A DNA stretch of 49,977 bases from Larkinella soli (GTDB taxonomy: Bacteria > Bacteroidota > Bacteroidia > Cytophagales > Spirosomataceae): assembly GCF_003703975.1 (NCBI RefSeq), contig NZ_QTJY01000030.1, forward strand, positions 1 through 49,977, given 5' to 3'. A model generated the notes under the pieces. It saw nothing but the letters and a program-made list of their open reading frames with translations, was not told where the DNA came from and searched no databases. A program made the translations under genes and the position numbers. Of this stretch, positions 1 through 7,252 are shown one piece after another (position 1 is the stretch's first letter; each line of letters starts with the position of its first letter).

Positions 1-60
1 TTTGCATTGCGCCTATCAGTTGGATGACAGGCGTAAAGTTGAAACACCTATAAAGGCTCC

Positions 61-78
61 AACCGGTTATAACCGGTT
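61..78. repeat. Tandem palindrome AACCGGTT-AT-AACCGGTT
   Basis: Two copies of the self-complementary octamer AACCGGTT are separated by AT and overlap the stop codon of the leftward gene that ends at 77. The copies can pair with each other. The structure could help end transcription of the integrase unit or be a protein binding site. There is no clear T-run after it on the minus strand, so a terminator role is only a guess. Confidence 0.4.
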
Positions 79-949
79 AGAAAAATCTACTCTCTAGTGT
101 ATTGATCTCATCCTTAACCTGCTGGCGATACGGCTCTGGAAGATGATCCAGGATCTTTTCCAAGTCCTGTATTAATGGCTTAGCCTTGTCTTTGGAGTCA
201 TTGCAATACCGAAGCCGATTACGAGCCGTACAAAAATTAAGATATACGATGTACACTTTATCGCCACTGGTGAATCCCCATTGCCGCGCATACGCCTTAC
301 CTTCGCTGCCGGAGCGAATAGGTGGACCACCCTGAATACAATGAATCAGAACCCGTTGACGGATGGAGAGTGGCTCCTTTTTTGGTGGCATTTTAGGGCC
401 ACTACCGATCGCCATTCCGTAGCGTGCTTTCAAGGCCTCCAACTTGGGGTCCACAAAGCGTTGAGCAGTTTTCTTATTGAAGTATTTTCCAAGTATTTCC
501 TTGAGCGTTAACCCATCCATTGATTGGAGCCACTCCTCAAACACCGGCTCCAAGTACAACTGCTCATTGGCTTCTGGGTGGTTCCGGTTCCAGGCGGCCA
601 ATTCTTTTTCCAGTTCCTGCTTCATCCACGTAATTTTACCCCTTACCTCCTGTTGCTGCCGGTGAAACCAATCCATGGCCCATACCTCCCACCGCAAACG
701 AAGCTCCTCGTTTGTAGGCGAAGGGCTGAAAGGCGTGTTTGCTTGCCAGGTTATCTGGGATACATCCGGACAGGGTAACACCTCTTCCCAGGTGTTACCC
801 CCGAACAGGATCCGCCAACTCCCCTGAAGGAGACGTTGCTGGGCATCCTGCCAAAACCAGCCGAACGAGCCTGGCGATGGCTCGGCGAAAAGAGTGACAC
901 CAAGGCTTTCAATGTAAGCTTGCACATTGCTTATACGAGACTGAGCCAT
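77..949 (-). CDS. Unknown 290-aa protein coupled to the integrase
   Basis: I do not recognise a family. The protein is soluble, with no signal peptide or membrane segment. It is rich in Trp in the N-terminal third and has a charged helical middle (about 95-180). A more basic C-terminal part (about 195-260) contains two Cys and many Arg/Lys. The start lies 6 nt after the integrase stop on the same strand, so the two are almost certainly co-transcribed. Genes directly behind an integrase often serve integration, excision or element control, but that is inference from position only. The reading frame is long, has ordinary codon use and is surely coding. Confidence 0.75.
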   Translation of the reverse strand: MAQSRISNVQAYIESLGVTLFAEPSPGSFGWFWQDAQQRLLQGSWRILFGGNTWEEVLPCPDVSQITWQANTPFSPSPTNEELRLRWEVWAMDWFHRQQQEVRGKITWMKQELEKELAAWNRNHPEANEQLYLEPVFEEWLQSMDGLTLKEILGKYFNKKTAQRFVDPKLEALKARYGMAIGSGPKMPPKKEPLSIRQRVLIHCIQGGPPIRSGSEGKAYARQWGFTSGDKVYIVYLNFCTARNRLRYCNDSKDKAKPLIQDLEKILDHLPEPYRQQVKDEINTLESRFF

Positions 950-955
950 GAGGGA

Positions 956-2368
956 TCAAAGGAGGTTTAAGTAAGCTTTGGCTTCCTCATCATCGAAGGA
1001 GCCTAAGTAGCTTTCCGTGGTTTTCAGATTAGTATGGCCCAAGGACTTGGAGATCATTGCCAAAGGAGCATGGCCTTTCAGTAGGGTGGTGGCAAACGAG
1101 TGCCGGGCGGCATAGGTGGTCACTGCCTCTTCAATTTCCAACTGCCGGGCAATGCGGCTCATCCACTGGTTGGTGACCTTGACTAGTTGATGGATGACCC
1201 GGCGTTGCCGCACCGGGTCCATGCCAGCCTCCACAAAGGGAAACACCCGCTGGTCGGCTCTTCGGTCGCTAGTGCCCCAGCGATCCAGAATGGCTAAGGT
1301 TTCGGGTCGGAGGTAAGCCACGATGGGGGTCTGGTTCTGTTTACGACTGCGGCGCGTCTTCTGACGGATAAACGTCAGTTTCTTACTGGTCAGGTCAACC
1401 GAGTCCCAGGTCAATTGACACAAGTCGGTCAGGTTAGCTCCATTACAGTAATAGGAAAACAGCCACAGGTCATGGCTGCGCTGCTCTAACGTGCCTGGCA
1501 GAGGCTGGTAATCCTTGATCCGATCGAGCGTTTGACGTGATAGAGCCTTTTTGACATTGGCTCCGGCAGGGATCATGTAGCCATGGCGGCCAAAAGGGTA
1601 AGCCTCGCGGGACATAAGCCCCTGTTGGATGGCCTCGTTGACTATCGCTCGGAGGTGTCGCAGGTAGATGCCTACGGTGGTTGAACCGGCCCCGGTTGGC
1701 GGTTTGCCCGGACTCTGGGATGCCTTGCCATTAACCAGCATCCACTGCTCATAGGCCGTCAGAAACTCAGGCGTCAGATGAGCGAATTGTAAGGTAGCCG
1801 GTGCAGACGCCTTCACGGTCTTCCGGCGGGGCAAAGGGAGTTGAAGGAAGTCAAGCCTCTGCTGGTCGGTGAAGGAGTCGACAAACCGGCGGAGCGACTT
1901 AGCCGCCAGTTCATAGTTGATGGCATTGCCAATGCGGCCCTCCTGAGTCATGCTGGCGGATTTAGCCCAAAGAGCAGCCAACACGTCGGTTTTTTCCTGA
2001 GGGATTTCCTTCACCTTTCCATACAACGTGATGGCCTGAATGAAAGCATCAAAGCTGAACCCATCACCTAATTGAGCCAATACCACCTGGGCTCGTTTCA
2101 GATAACCATCTTGCCGTTGACCGGTCAAGGGGTCCTGGTATTGGTCGCCATACACCTTTTGCCAGAGGTAGCGTCGTTCTTCATTTTTAACATGCCCTTT
2201 CAGTCCACCCTTGTATTGCTGAAGAAATTCCCATTCTTCGAGGGATACTTTCAGACCGGTAGTAAAAAGGCGTTGTTTGCGTTGGTAACAGACGGACCAT
2301 TTGATGACACCGGTGCCTTCGCCGGAGGCCCGCCGATCTAAAAACAAGGAAACAGTAGCATAAGTCAT
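956..2368 (-). CDS. Tyrosine recombinase / site-specific integrase
   Basis: This is a 470-aa integrase with the usual layout: an N-terminal arm-binding domain (about 1-90), a SAM-like core-binding domain (about 100-235) and a C-terminal catalytic domain. Visible catalytic residues are Y419-x-x-R422 (ARHSFAT motif, with Tyr where many family members have His), H445 in LGHTNLK and the nucleophile Tyr454 in TESYL. The usual first Arg appears replaced: the aligned stretch reads YYCNGANLTDL. I chose the ATG at 2368 because the protein then begins MTYATVSLFLDRR, the normal start of Bacteroidota integrases. A longer frame begins at 2449 but lies across the promoter and repeat region. It points away from the adjacent tRNA-Asn fragment, as expected for an element-end integrase. 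Confidence 0.93.
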   Translation of the reverse strand: MTYATVSLFLDRRASGEGTGVIKWSVCYQRKQRLFTTGLKVSLEEWEFLQQYKGGLKGHVKNEERRYLWQKVYGDQYQDPLTGQRQDGYLKRAQVVLAQLGDGFSFDAFIQAITLYGKVKEIPQEKTDVLAALWAKSASMTQEGRIGNAINYELAAKSLRRFVDSFTDQQRLDFLQLPLPRRKTVKASAPATLQFAHLTPEFLTAYEQWMLVNGKASQSPGKPPTGAGSTTVGIYLRHLRAIVNEAIQQGLMSREAYPFGRHGYMIPAGANVKKALSRQTLDRIKDYQPLPGTLEQRSHDLWLFSYYCNGANLTDLCQLTWDSVDLTSKKLTFIRQKTRRSRKQNQTPIVAYLRPETLAILDRWGTSDRRADQRVFPFVEAGMDPVRQRRVIHQLVKVTNQWMSRIARQLEIEEAVTTYAARHSFATTLLKGHAPLAMISKSLGHTNLKTTESYLGSFDDEEAKAYLNLL

Positions 2369-2412
2369 AGAGACCAGATAGAGAGAGCGGACGGGTAAAA
2401 AGATTTGACAAC

Positions 2413-2436
2413 TTGCAATACAAATTGCAATACAAA
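2413..2436. repeat. Perfect 12-bp tandem repeat TTGCAATACAAA x2 upstream of the integrase
   Basis: Two exact head-to-tail copies of TTGCAATACAAA lie 45 nt upstream of the integrase start, at the expected transcription start of its promoter. The position suits an operator or an arm-type integrase binding site between the att core and the integrase gene. The binding protein is unknown. Confidence 0.7.
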
Positions 2437-2462
2437 AGTAACAATTCAACAGATACCATCAA
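2433..2462 (-). promoter_or_regulatory. Predicted Bacteroidota promoter for the integrase
   Basis: On the minus strand a TTG (2460-2462) is followed after 19 nt by TACTTTTG (2433-2440). This matches the Bacteroidota primary sigma consensus TTG-N19-TAnnTTTG exactly. The predicted start falls inside the tandem repeat at 2413-2436, and the 5' leader to the ATG at 2368 would be about 60 nt. Confidence 0.6.
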
Positions 2463-2559
2463 TAAAGTCAAATAAGCGAATTACCTTAAATGACTGCTTT
2501 ATAGAACATTAAATAAACTACAGTAAATAAATATAGAGAAAAAGGACGGTTTATCACAC

Positions 2560-2605
2560 GACTGTTAATCAGAGGGTCGCTGGTTCGAGCCCAGCTTCGG
2601 GAGCC
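2560..2605 (+). tRNA. tRNA-Asn(GTT) 3' fragment, attachment-site remnant
   Basis: The sequence contains the anticodon loop CTGTTAA (anticodon GTT at 2564-2566), the 3' anticodon strand TCAGA and a variable loop. A complete T-arm follows (GCTGG, loop TTCGAGC, stem CCAGC), then the 3' acceptor strand TTCGGGA with discriminator G and a trailing CC. The bases to the left cannot form the 5' anticodon strand, D-arm or acceptor, so this is a 3' part only. CCA is not fully encoded. Discriminator G and the GTT anticodon fit tRNA-Asn. The boundary of identity near the anticodon loop is where tyrosine integrases usually cross over. It is not expected to yield a functional tRNA here. Confidence 0.85.
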
Positions 2606-2615
2606 TGATAATCAG

Positions 2616-2646
2616 CCGCTTATCTTCATTGCTAAGCGGTTTTTTT
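2616..2646 (+). terminator. Rho-independent terminator of the disrupted tRNA-Asn gene
   Basis: A perfect 7-bp stem, CCGCTTA (2616-2622) with TAAGCGG (2633-2639), has a 10-nt loop and is followed by seven T (2640-2646). It lies 10 nt after the tRNA fragment on the same strand, as expected for the native terminator. Confidence 0.85.
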
Positions 2647-2685
2647 GCTTTGGGGGCAAACAACTTCCTGGCTGTGTCATGATCC

Positions 2686-3123
2686 TTAGCCACGAAATCC
2701 TATTTGTTTCTTCCTCTCCATACTGAGGTTATCCGAAGCCTGAACCATTTGATGGAACGGCTTATATCCTGCGAAGCCGACGGGCAGCACATACTCTCCG
2801 GCATAGGAAGCCGGTAAGGCGGGCCGTTGCTCAAAACCCTGATCTGACTTCAAACACAAAGGGGTTATCCACCTCATCTTCATTCAAATACTTAATGTGG
2901 GTAACTTTCCCTTGCGGAGTCAGGGTAAACGGTACATAGACGATCGTCATTTGCTGGGCAAGCGTCGAATATCCGGATATCTGATCTCCTTAAGCGCCTG
3001 GCGAAACGTAGAATCGGTATCTAAACCTGACCTAGGTACTTGTCCAAAGCGGGGCAAAAGGCTCAAAGTCAAGAAGATCAGACAGGCAGCCAACGTTTTC
3101 TTGGCAGTTTGGGATAAAGGCAT
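2686..3123 (-). pseudogene. Frameshifted secreted TonB-C-like protein remnant
   Basis: Reading leftward from the ATG at 3123, a signal-peptide-like start (MPLSQTAKKTLAACLIFL) leads to FRQALKEIRYPDIRRL and then a stop at 2947. Shifting frame continues the homology-like text as QQMTIVYVPFTLTPQGKVTH and on to a stop. A second shift continues to PASYAGEYVLPVGF and ends at 2686. The pattern F..I.YP followed by .V.F.....GKV resembles the TonB C-terminal domain as found in small secreted Bacteroidota proteins. Two frameshifts mean no intact product. It sits on the chromosome side next to the insertion point. The family call is by eye and moderately secure. The decay is clear if the read is correct. 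Confidence 0.55.
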
Positions 3124-3334
3124 TTCGATAAGTCAGGTTACTATAAAAAGAACGATTTACTCCTTCGATCGGCCATTGTCTCTTCCCGAACCAAAAGAGA
3201 AATGCCCACGACGCCTACCCGTGAAACAGCCTCAATTGCACTTTTCCTAAATCTGGACTACCGACCCTCTTACCGGTAGGTAAAAATAAGGCGCATACTG
3301 CTTAAAAAAGCATCTAAGGGTATTTATTAGTCTG

Positions 3335-3366
3335 TTGATTAACTGCCGTTTACATCGGCACCTTTG
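3335..3366 (+). promoter_or_regulatory. Possible promoter of the DUF4142 gene
   Basis: TTG (3335-3337), a 21-nt spacer and CACCTTTG (3359-3366) match TTG-N21-TAnnTTTG with one mismatch, 23 nt before the ATG. The rest of the 3124-3389 gap holds no feature I can support. Confidence 0.3.
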
Positions 3367-3389
3367 CCACTACTAAACGCTTCCCACTT

Positions 3390-3902
3390 ATGAGAGCCCT
3401 TTCTATGTACGTCCTCTTTCTTGTCCTGAGTATCCTGTTAGGCTCCTGTCAGGAAGAGGGCCTTTCAGAAAATGACAAGATGTTTATGAGCCTTGCCGGC
3501 AGTGCCGGAATCATGGAGGTTGAAATGGGGAAATTAGCCCAGCAACGGGGCGTTCGGACCGATGTCCGGCGTTATGGCGATCAAATGGTCAAAGAGCATA
3601 CCGAGATCAATGTCGAATTCAAACAATTGGCCGAACGCCTGCAGGTAGAAGTGCCGGACCAAATGAATGAACGGAATCAGCAAATGGTACGCGATCTGGC
3701 CGCTTTACAGGGTAACCAGTTTGATGCAAAGTACATCGACACCATGATTGCGGATCATCAGTTTGCGGTCGAAAAGTTTGGAGAAGCCCATGCGATGGCT
3801 AAAAACAAGGCGTATAAGACCTGGCTGGCCAAAATGATTCCCGTAGTAAAACATCACTTACACATGGCCCAACACTTAAAAGCTTCCCGAACCGACGGGT
3901 AG
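3390..3902 (+). CDS. DUF4142 domain lipoprotein
   Basis: This is a 170-aa protein with a lipoprotein signal (lipobox LLGSC, Cys20), followed by a four-helix, ferritin-like DUF4142 domain over most of the chain. Typical features are a run of Met/Glu/His-rich helices, with FMSLAGSAGIMEVEMGKLA near the start, QMVKEHTEIN in the middle, and VKHHLHMAQHL at the end. The family is widespread in Bacteroidota and Proteobacteria and its biochemical role is not settled. It should be anchored on the periplasmic side. It stands alone before lgt, about 100 nt away, and lgt is the enzyme that would lipidate it, but nothing else links them. Confidence 0.88.
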   Translation: MRALSMYVLFLVLSILLGSCQEEGLSENDKMFMSLAGSAGIMEVEMGKLAQQRGVRTDVRRYGDQMVKEHTEINVEFKQLAERLQVEVPDQMNERNQQMVRDLAALQGNQFDAKYIDTMIADHQFAVEKFGEAHAMAKNKAYKTWLAKMIPVVKHHLHMAQHLKASRTDG

Positions 3903-4009
3903 AGCAGGCATAGCCAACCACCGCTTGTCAGGAAGGTTCCCCATTGCCGTCGCCGTCTGAAATCTTAGTACATTGGCTACCGAAAACCGGATTATCCACC
4001 AGAAAAACT

Positions 4010-4948
4010 ATGCTTCAATACATTCTCTGGGATGTTGACCCCGAAATTTTTCGTATTGGTTCCTGGCCGGTGAGATGGTACGGCTTACTATTCGCTGCCG
4101 GGTTCCTGACCGGAGTCCGGATGATGGCTCATATTTTCAGGACCGAGAAGAAGCCGCTTTCCGACATCGACTCATTGCTGATAACCGTGGTGGTTTCAAC
4201 TATTCTGGGGGCAAGAATTGGGCACTTTTTATTTTATGAGCCTTCCATGTTCATTCAGAATCCGTTACGGATCATCACACCTCCTTTCGACGGTCTTGCC
4301 AGTCATGGAGGCATAATAGGTATTTGTATCGGCTTGTGGCTCTACTCCCGACGCCCCTCCAGCAAGGCGACGGGTCAAACATTTTTATGGGTCACAGACC
4401 GCATCTGTATCGTAGCGGCCCTTGCCGGCGCTTTCATCCGGTTCGGCAACCTGATGAATTCCGAAATCTTCGGAAAACCGACTCACGTACCCTGGGCATT
4501 TGTTTTTCTCCGCGATCCTGATTTTAGCCAGGTGCCGCGCCATCCCACTCAGCTGTATGAATCCTTTTCCTGCCTGGTATTATTCGCCGTGCTGTTTTGG
4601 TACTGGAAAACGCATCGAAAGCAGTCAACACCGGGTACGATGTCAGGCCTGTCTTTGGTCTGGGTATTTGGGTTAAGGTTCATCTGGGAGTTCATCAAAG
4701 AAAATCAGGTTGCCTTTGAAGACGATATGAGCCTCAATATCGGTCAACTGCTGAGTATACCGGCCATTGTATCCGGCCTGATCTTACTCCTGAGAAGCTT
4801 CATCAAACCTGCGTCATTCATTTCCGTTGCCTTAGTCATTCAGTCATCAGGTCTTTGTCTTCAGTGCGATGACAGGCCGGCCCTGCCGGTTTCCGGGCAA
4901 GCTCATTCCGTCCGATGTGAAGAATCAACTTCTGACAAACAGCCCTGA
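4010..4948 (+). CDS. lgt: Prolipoprotein diacylglyceryl transferase
   Basis: Lgt moves a diacylglyceryl group from phosphatidylglycerol to the lipobox Cys of prolipoproteins in the inner membrane. The 312-aa protein has about seven membrane segments and the family motifs: WYGLLFAAGF near the start, SHGGIIG with His99, IRFGNLMNSEIFG with Arg144, RHPTQLYE, and a late RFIWEFIKENQ. I start at 4010 (MLQYILWDVDPEIF), because residues encoded from the earlier ATG at 3944 do not look like Lgt. After the last membrane helix there is an unusual tail of about 45 residues containing three Cys that ordinary Lgt proteins lack. It may come from a shifted stop. Confidence 0.95.
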   Translation: MLQYILWDVDPEIFRIGSWPVRWYGLLFAAGFLTGVRMMAHIFRTEKKPLSDIDSLLITVVVSTILGARIGHFLFYEPSMFIQNPLRIITPPFDGLASHGGIIGICIGLWLYSRRPSSKATGQTFLWVTDRICIVAALAGAFIRFGNLMNSEIFGKPTHVPWAFVFLRDPDFSQVPRHPTQLYESFSCLVLFAVLFWYWKTHRKQSTPGTMSGLSLVWVFGLRFIWEFIKENQVAFEDDMSLNIGQLLSIPAIVSGLILLLRSFIKPASFISVALVIQSSGLCLQCDDRPALPVSGQAHSVRCEESTSDKQP

Positions 4949-5041
4949 AAGAAATACAAGTCTCTTGCCGGCATCTGGATAAAAATTATTTCAGGCATTT
5001 GCAGAGAAAGAGGTCATACCAGGTCGGTAGTTTCCCTACGT

Positions 5042-7138
5042 TCAATCGCCCTTGCTTTCTTTTTTGGCGGCTATCGTTTTGGTCAGTACTTCCGTCAGGC
5101 TCGTATAATCGACCGGTTTGAGCAGGTGGCCATCGAAGCCGGCGGCCCAACTCCGCTGCTTGTCGGCTTCCTGCCCAAAGCCTGTCAGGGCGATGATCGG
5201 CAGGTTCCGGCCCCAGGCTTGCTTCCGGATGTGCTGACATACGGCATAGCCATCCATATGGGGCATCCCGATGTCCAGCAGCATCACGTCAGGGGCCAGG
5301 GCTTCCGCTGCGGCAATGCCGTCCTGGCCGCTGTAGCGTAGATGTACGTCATAGCCCTGCAACTGCATGATCTTACCCATCAGATCGATAAGCTCCCTGT
5401 TGTCATCGACCAGGAGAACCCGCACGGCGTCCCTGATGACAGGTGACTTCTCAGCAGCGGGCTGCGGTTCATTTTGCTTTTCCATGAGTACGGGTAAAGT
5501 TAGGGTAAATGTGCTGCCCTGCCCGGGTCCGGCGCTATAAGCTTCAATATGTCCCTCGTGCCCTTCCACAATCTGTTTGACGACCGCAAGGCCCAGACCC
5601 AGCCCTCCATGCGGTCGGTCCAGGGAGGTGTTACCTTGCACAAAAACATCGAAAATAGCGGTCAACTCGTCGGCAGGAATCCCCATCCCGTTATCCCTTA
5701 CCGATAGCACGGCCTGACCGGCCTGCTGTTCCAGCGTGATCCGGACATGGCCGCCATCATCGGTGTACTTGGCCGCATTGGTCAATAAATTCATGACCAC
5801 CTGAGATAACCGGGTGGCATCCCCGTTGACCACCACTGGCAACGAGGGCAGCGCGATGTCAACCGATTGATCACGCTCCCTGAAGAGCGATTGGGCCGCT
5901 TCGACCGTTTGTTCCACCAGGGCACCCAGCTCGGTGGGCTGGCGCCGGAGCCGAATCTTGCCCTGTCGAATCCGGCTCACATCCAGCAGATCATCCACCA
6001 TTCTGCCCAGATGCTTCACTTGTTGACTCATCCGCTGCACACCGATCGGATACGACAGACTCTCGTCCCGGCCTTTGGTCATGTCCAGATACCACAGGGT
6101 ATTGGACAATATGCCCAGGGGGTTACGTAACTCATGGCCCAGCATCGCCATAAATTCTTCCTTCCGCTGGTCTTCCCGGCGCAGGGCTTGCTCGGCACGG
6201 GCCCGTTCCAGGGCCGCCCAGGTCCGCTCGGCCGTTTCCTCGACCAGGGCCACTTCCTGAGCCGTCCACTGGCGTGGCCGACCATGATGCACCGTTAGGC
6301 TTGCCACCCAGCGCCCCCCTTTGCGCAAAGGGACCCCGATAATGGAGACTACCCCAGCGGCCAGATACGACCGCAAGTGCTCATTGGATTCGTCTACTTG
6401 ATGGATGTCAGGTAAAACAAGTGTTTGACCCCGGCGTTGCGAGTCCGGTGTTTTCCCAAAATCGCTTAGCCGGAAGCGGCCAATCATCTGGGGAAAGTTA
6501 TCGTGCACATAATTGGTAGTTATGATAAAATGAGCCTCGTCGGCTTCTACTTCGGCATATAACACGCGGTCCACCTGCAAGTGCCGGCCCAGGAATTGCA
6601 GGGCAGCTTCCTGAATTTGTTTTGCGTCGGCCAGCGGTCGAAGCGCATCACTCAGCTTCAAGAGAAAGGCCTGTTGGGCTTCGACTTTTTTTCGTTGGGT
6701 AATATCATTAAACAGGACGCCGATCCAGTAGGGCTCAGCCTGCTTAACCCGAAACACATCCACAGCCAGCCAAAGATCGAGCGCTGCCACATAGTGCTCA
6801 AAATGAGTCGGTTGTCCCGTCAAGGCAACACGGTCATAGTTCTCCAGGCGATGGACCTGCGGTTGGTCGATCCCTGGTTGGATCGGTTTGCCCACCGTCG
6901 GGTGGAATCCGAGCAGGTACTCCAAAGCGATATTGCTCAGCAGACAGTGATAATCAGAGGCATCCGATGGTAACGTGGGTATTTTTTCCAGCAGGCAAAA
7001 ACCCTGACTGCTGGCCTCAAAGGCCGTCCGGTAGATGGAAAGCAGCGTGTCGGCCTGGAGTTCAGGTTTATTCATCAGATAGTCTGAAAGTAGTTTTAGC
7101 AACTCGACTATTTTCCATTTTGTTTGGAATGCCGTCAC
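5042..7138 (-). CDS. PAS-GAF hybrid sensor histidine kinase with C-terminal receiver
   Basis: The 698-aa protein is cytoplasmic, with no signal peptide or membrane span. An N-terminal PAS domain (about 33-150, ending NDITQRKK) is followed by a GAF domain (about 160-315) and a HisKA dimerisation helix with phospho-acceptor His335 in MLGHELRNPLG. The ATPase domain has the N-box (NLLTNAAKYTD, about 451-460), G1 (DNGMGI, 482-487) and G2 (GGLGLGLAVV, 511-520). A receiver domain (about 572-692) has acidic Asp578/Asp579, phospho-acceptor Asp622 and Lys674. It is a complete hybrid kinase. No response regulator or target is adjacent, so the signal and output are unknown. Met23 is an alternative start. 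Confidence 0.93.
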   Translation of the reverse strand: MTAFQTKWKIVELLKLLSDYLMNKPELQADTLLSIYRTAFEASSQGFCLLEKIPTLPSDASDYHCLLSNIALEYLLGFHPTVGKPIQPGIDQPQVHRLENYDRVALTGQPTHFEHYVAALDLWLAVDVFRVKQAEPYWIGVLFNDITQRKKVEAQQAFLLKLSDALRPLADAKQIQEAALQFLGRHLQVDRVLYAEVEADEAHFIITTNYVHDNFPQMIGRFRLSDFGKTPDSQRRGQTLVLPDIHQVDESNEHLRSYLAAGVVSIIGVPLRKGGRWVASLTVHHGRPRQWTAQEVALVEETAERTWAALERARAEQALRREDQRKEEFMAMLGHELRNPLGILSNTLWYLDMTKGRDESLSYPIGVQRMSQQVKHLGRMVDDLLDVSRIRQGKIRLRRQPTELGALVEQTVEAAQSLFRERDQSVDIALPSLPVVVNGDATRLSQVVMNLLTNAAKYTDDGGHVRITLEQQAGQAVLSVRDNGMGIPADELTAIFDVFVQGNTSLDRPHGGLGLGLAVVKQIVEGHEGHIEAYSAGPGQGSTFTLTLPVLMEKQNEPQPAAEKSPVIRDAVRVLLVDDNRELIDLMGKIMQLQGYDVHLRYSGQDGIAAAEALAPDVMLLDIGMPHMDGYAVCQHIRKQAWGRNLPIIALTGFGQEADKQRSWAAGFDGHLLKPVDYTSLTEVLTKTIAAKKESKGD

Positions 7139-7252
7139 CCGGTTAGGAACGGTGGTTCCTGATCTCGATTGTCCGGAAGATGGAAAGTAAAAAAGTCTTT
7201 TTGAAGAATTATAGTGGTGAGCCTGCGCCCATCCGGGGAAAAAATCACTGCC

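Larger units (their letters stand above)
1..2605. mobile_element. Right end of an element integrated in tRNA-Asn (left end outside window)
   Basis: The segment holds a tyrosine recombinase and a closely coupled unknown gene. It ends exactly at a 3' fragment of a tRNA-Asn gene whose 5' half is missing from the window. Integrases of this family commonly insert into tRNA genes, rebuild a full tRNA at one end and leave the original 3' part at the other. The fragment is followed by a tRNA-style terminator, so the chromosome lies to the right and the element to the left. Only the integrase end is visible, so the element's size, cargo and class (island, ICE or prophage) cannot be told. Confidence 0.75.

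Noticed and set aside
2897-3250. Rightward 117-aa open frame
   Set aside because: It is antisense to the TonB-C-like pseudogene, whose three-frame translation makes better sense; composition and residues look random.
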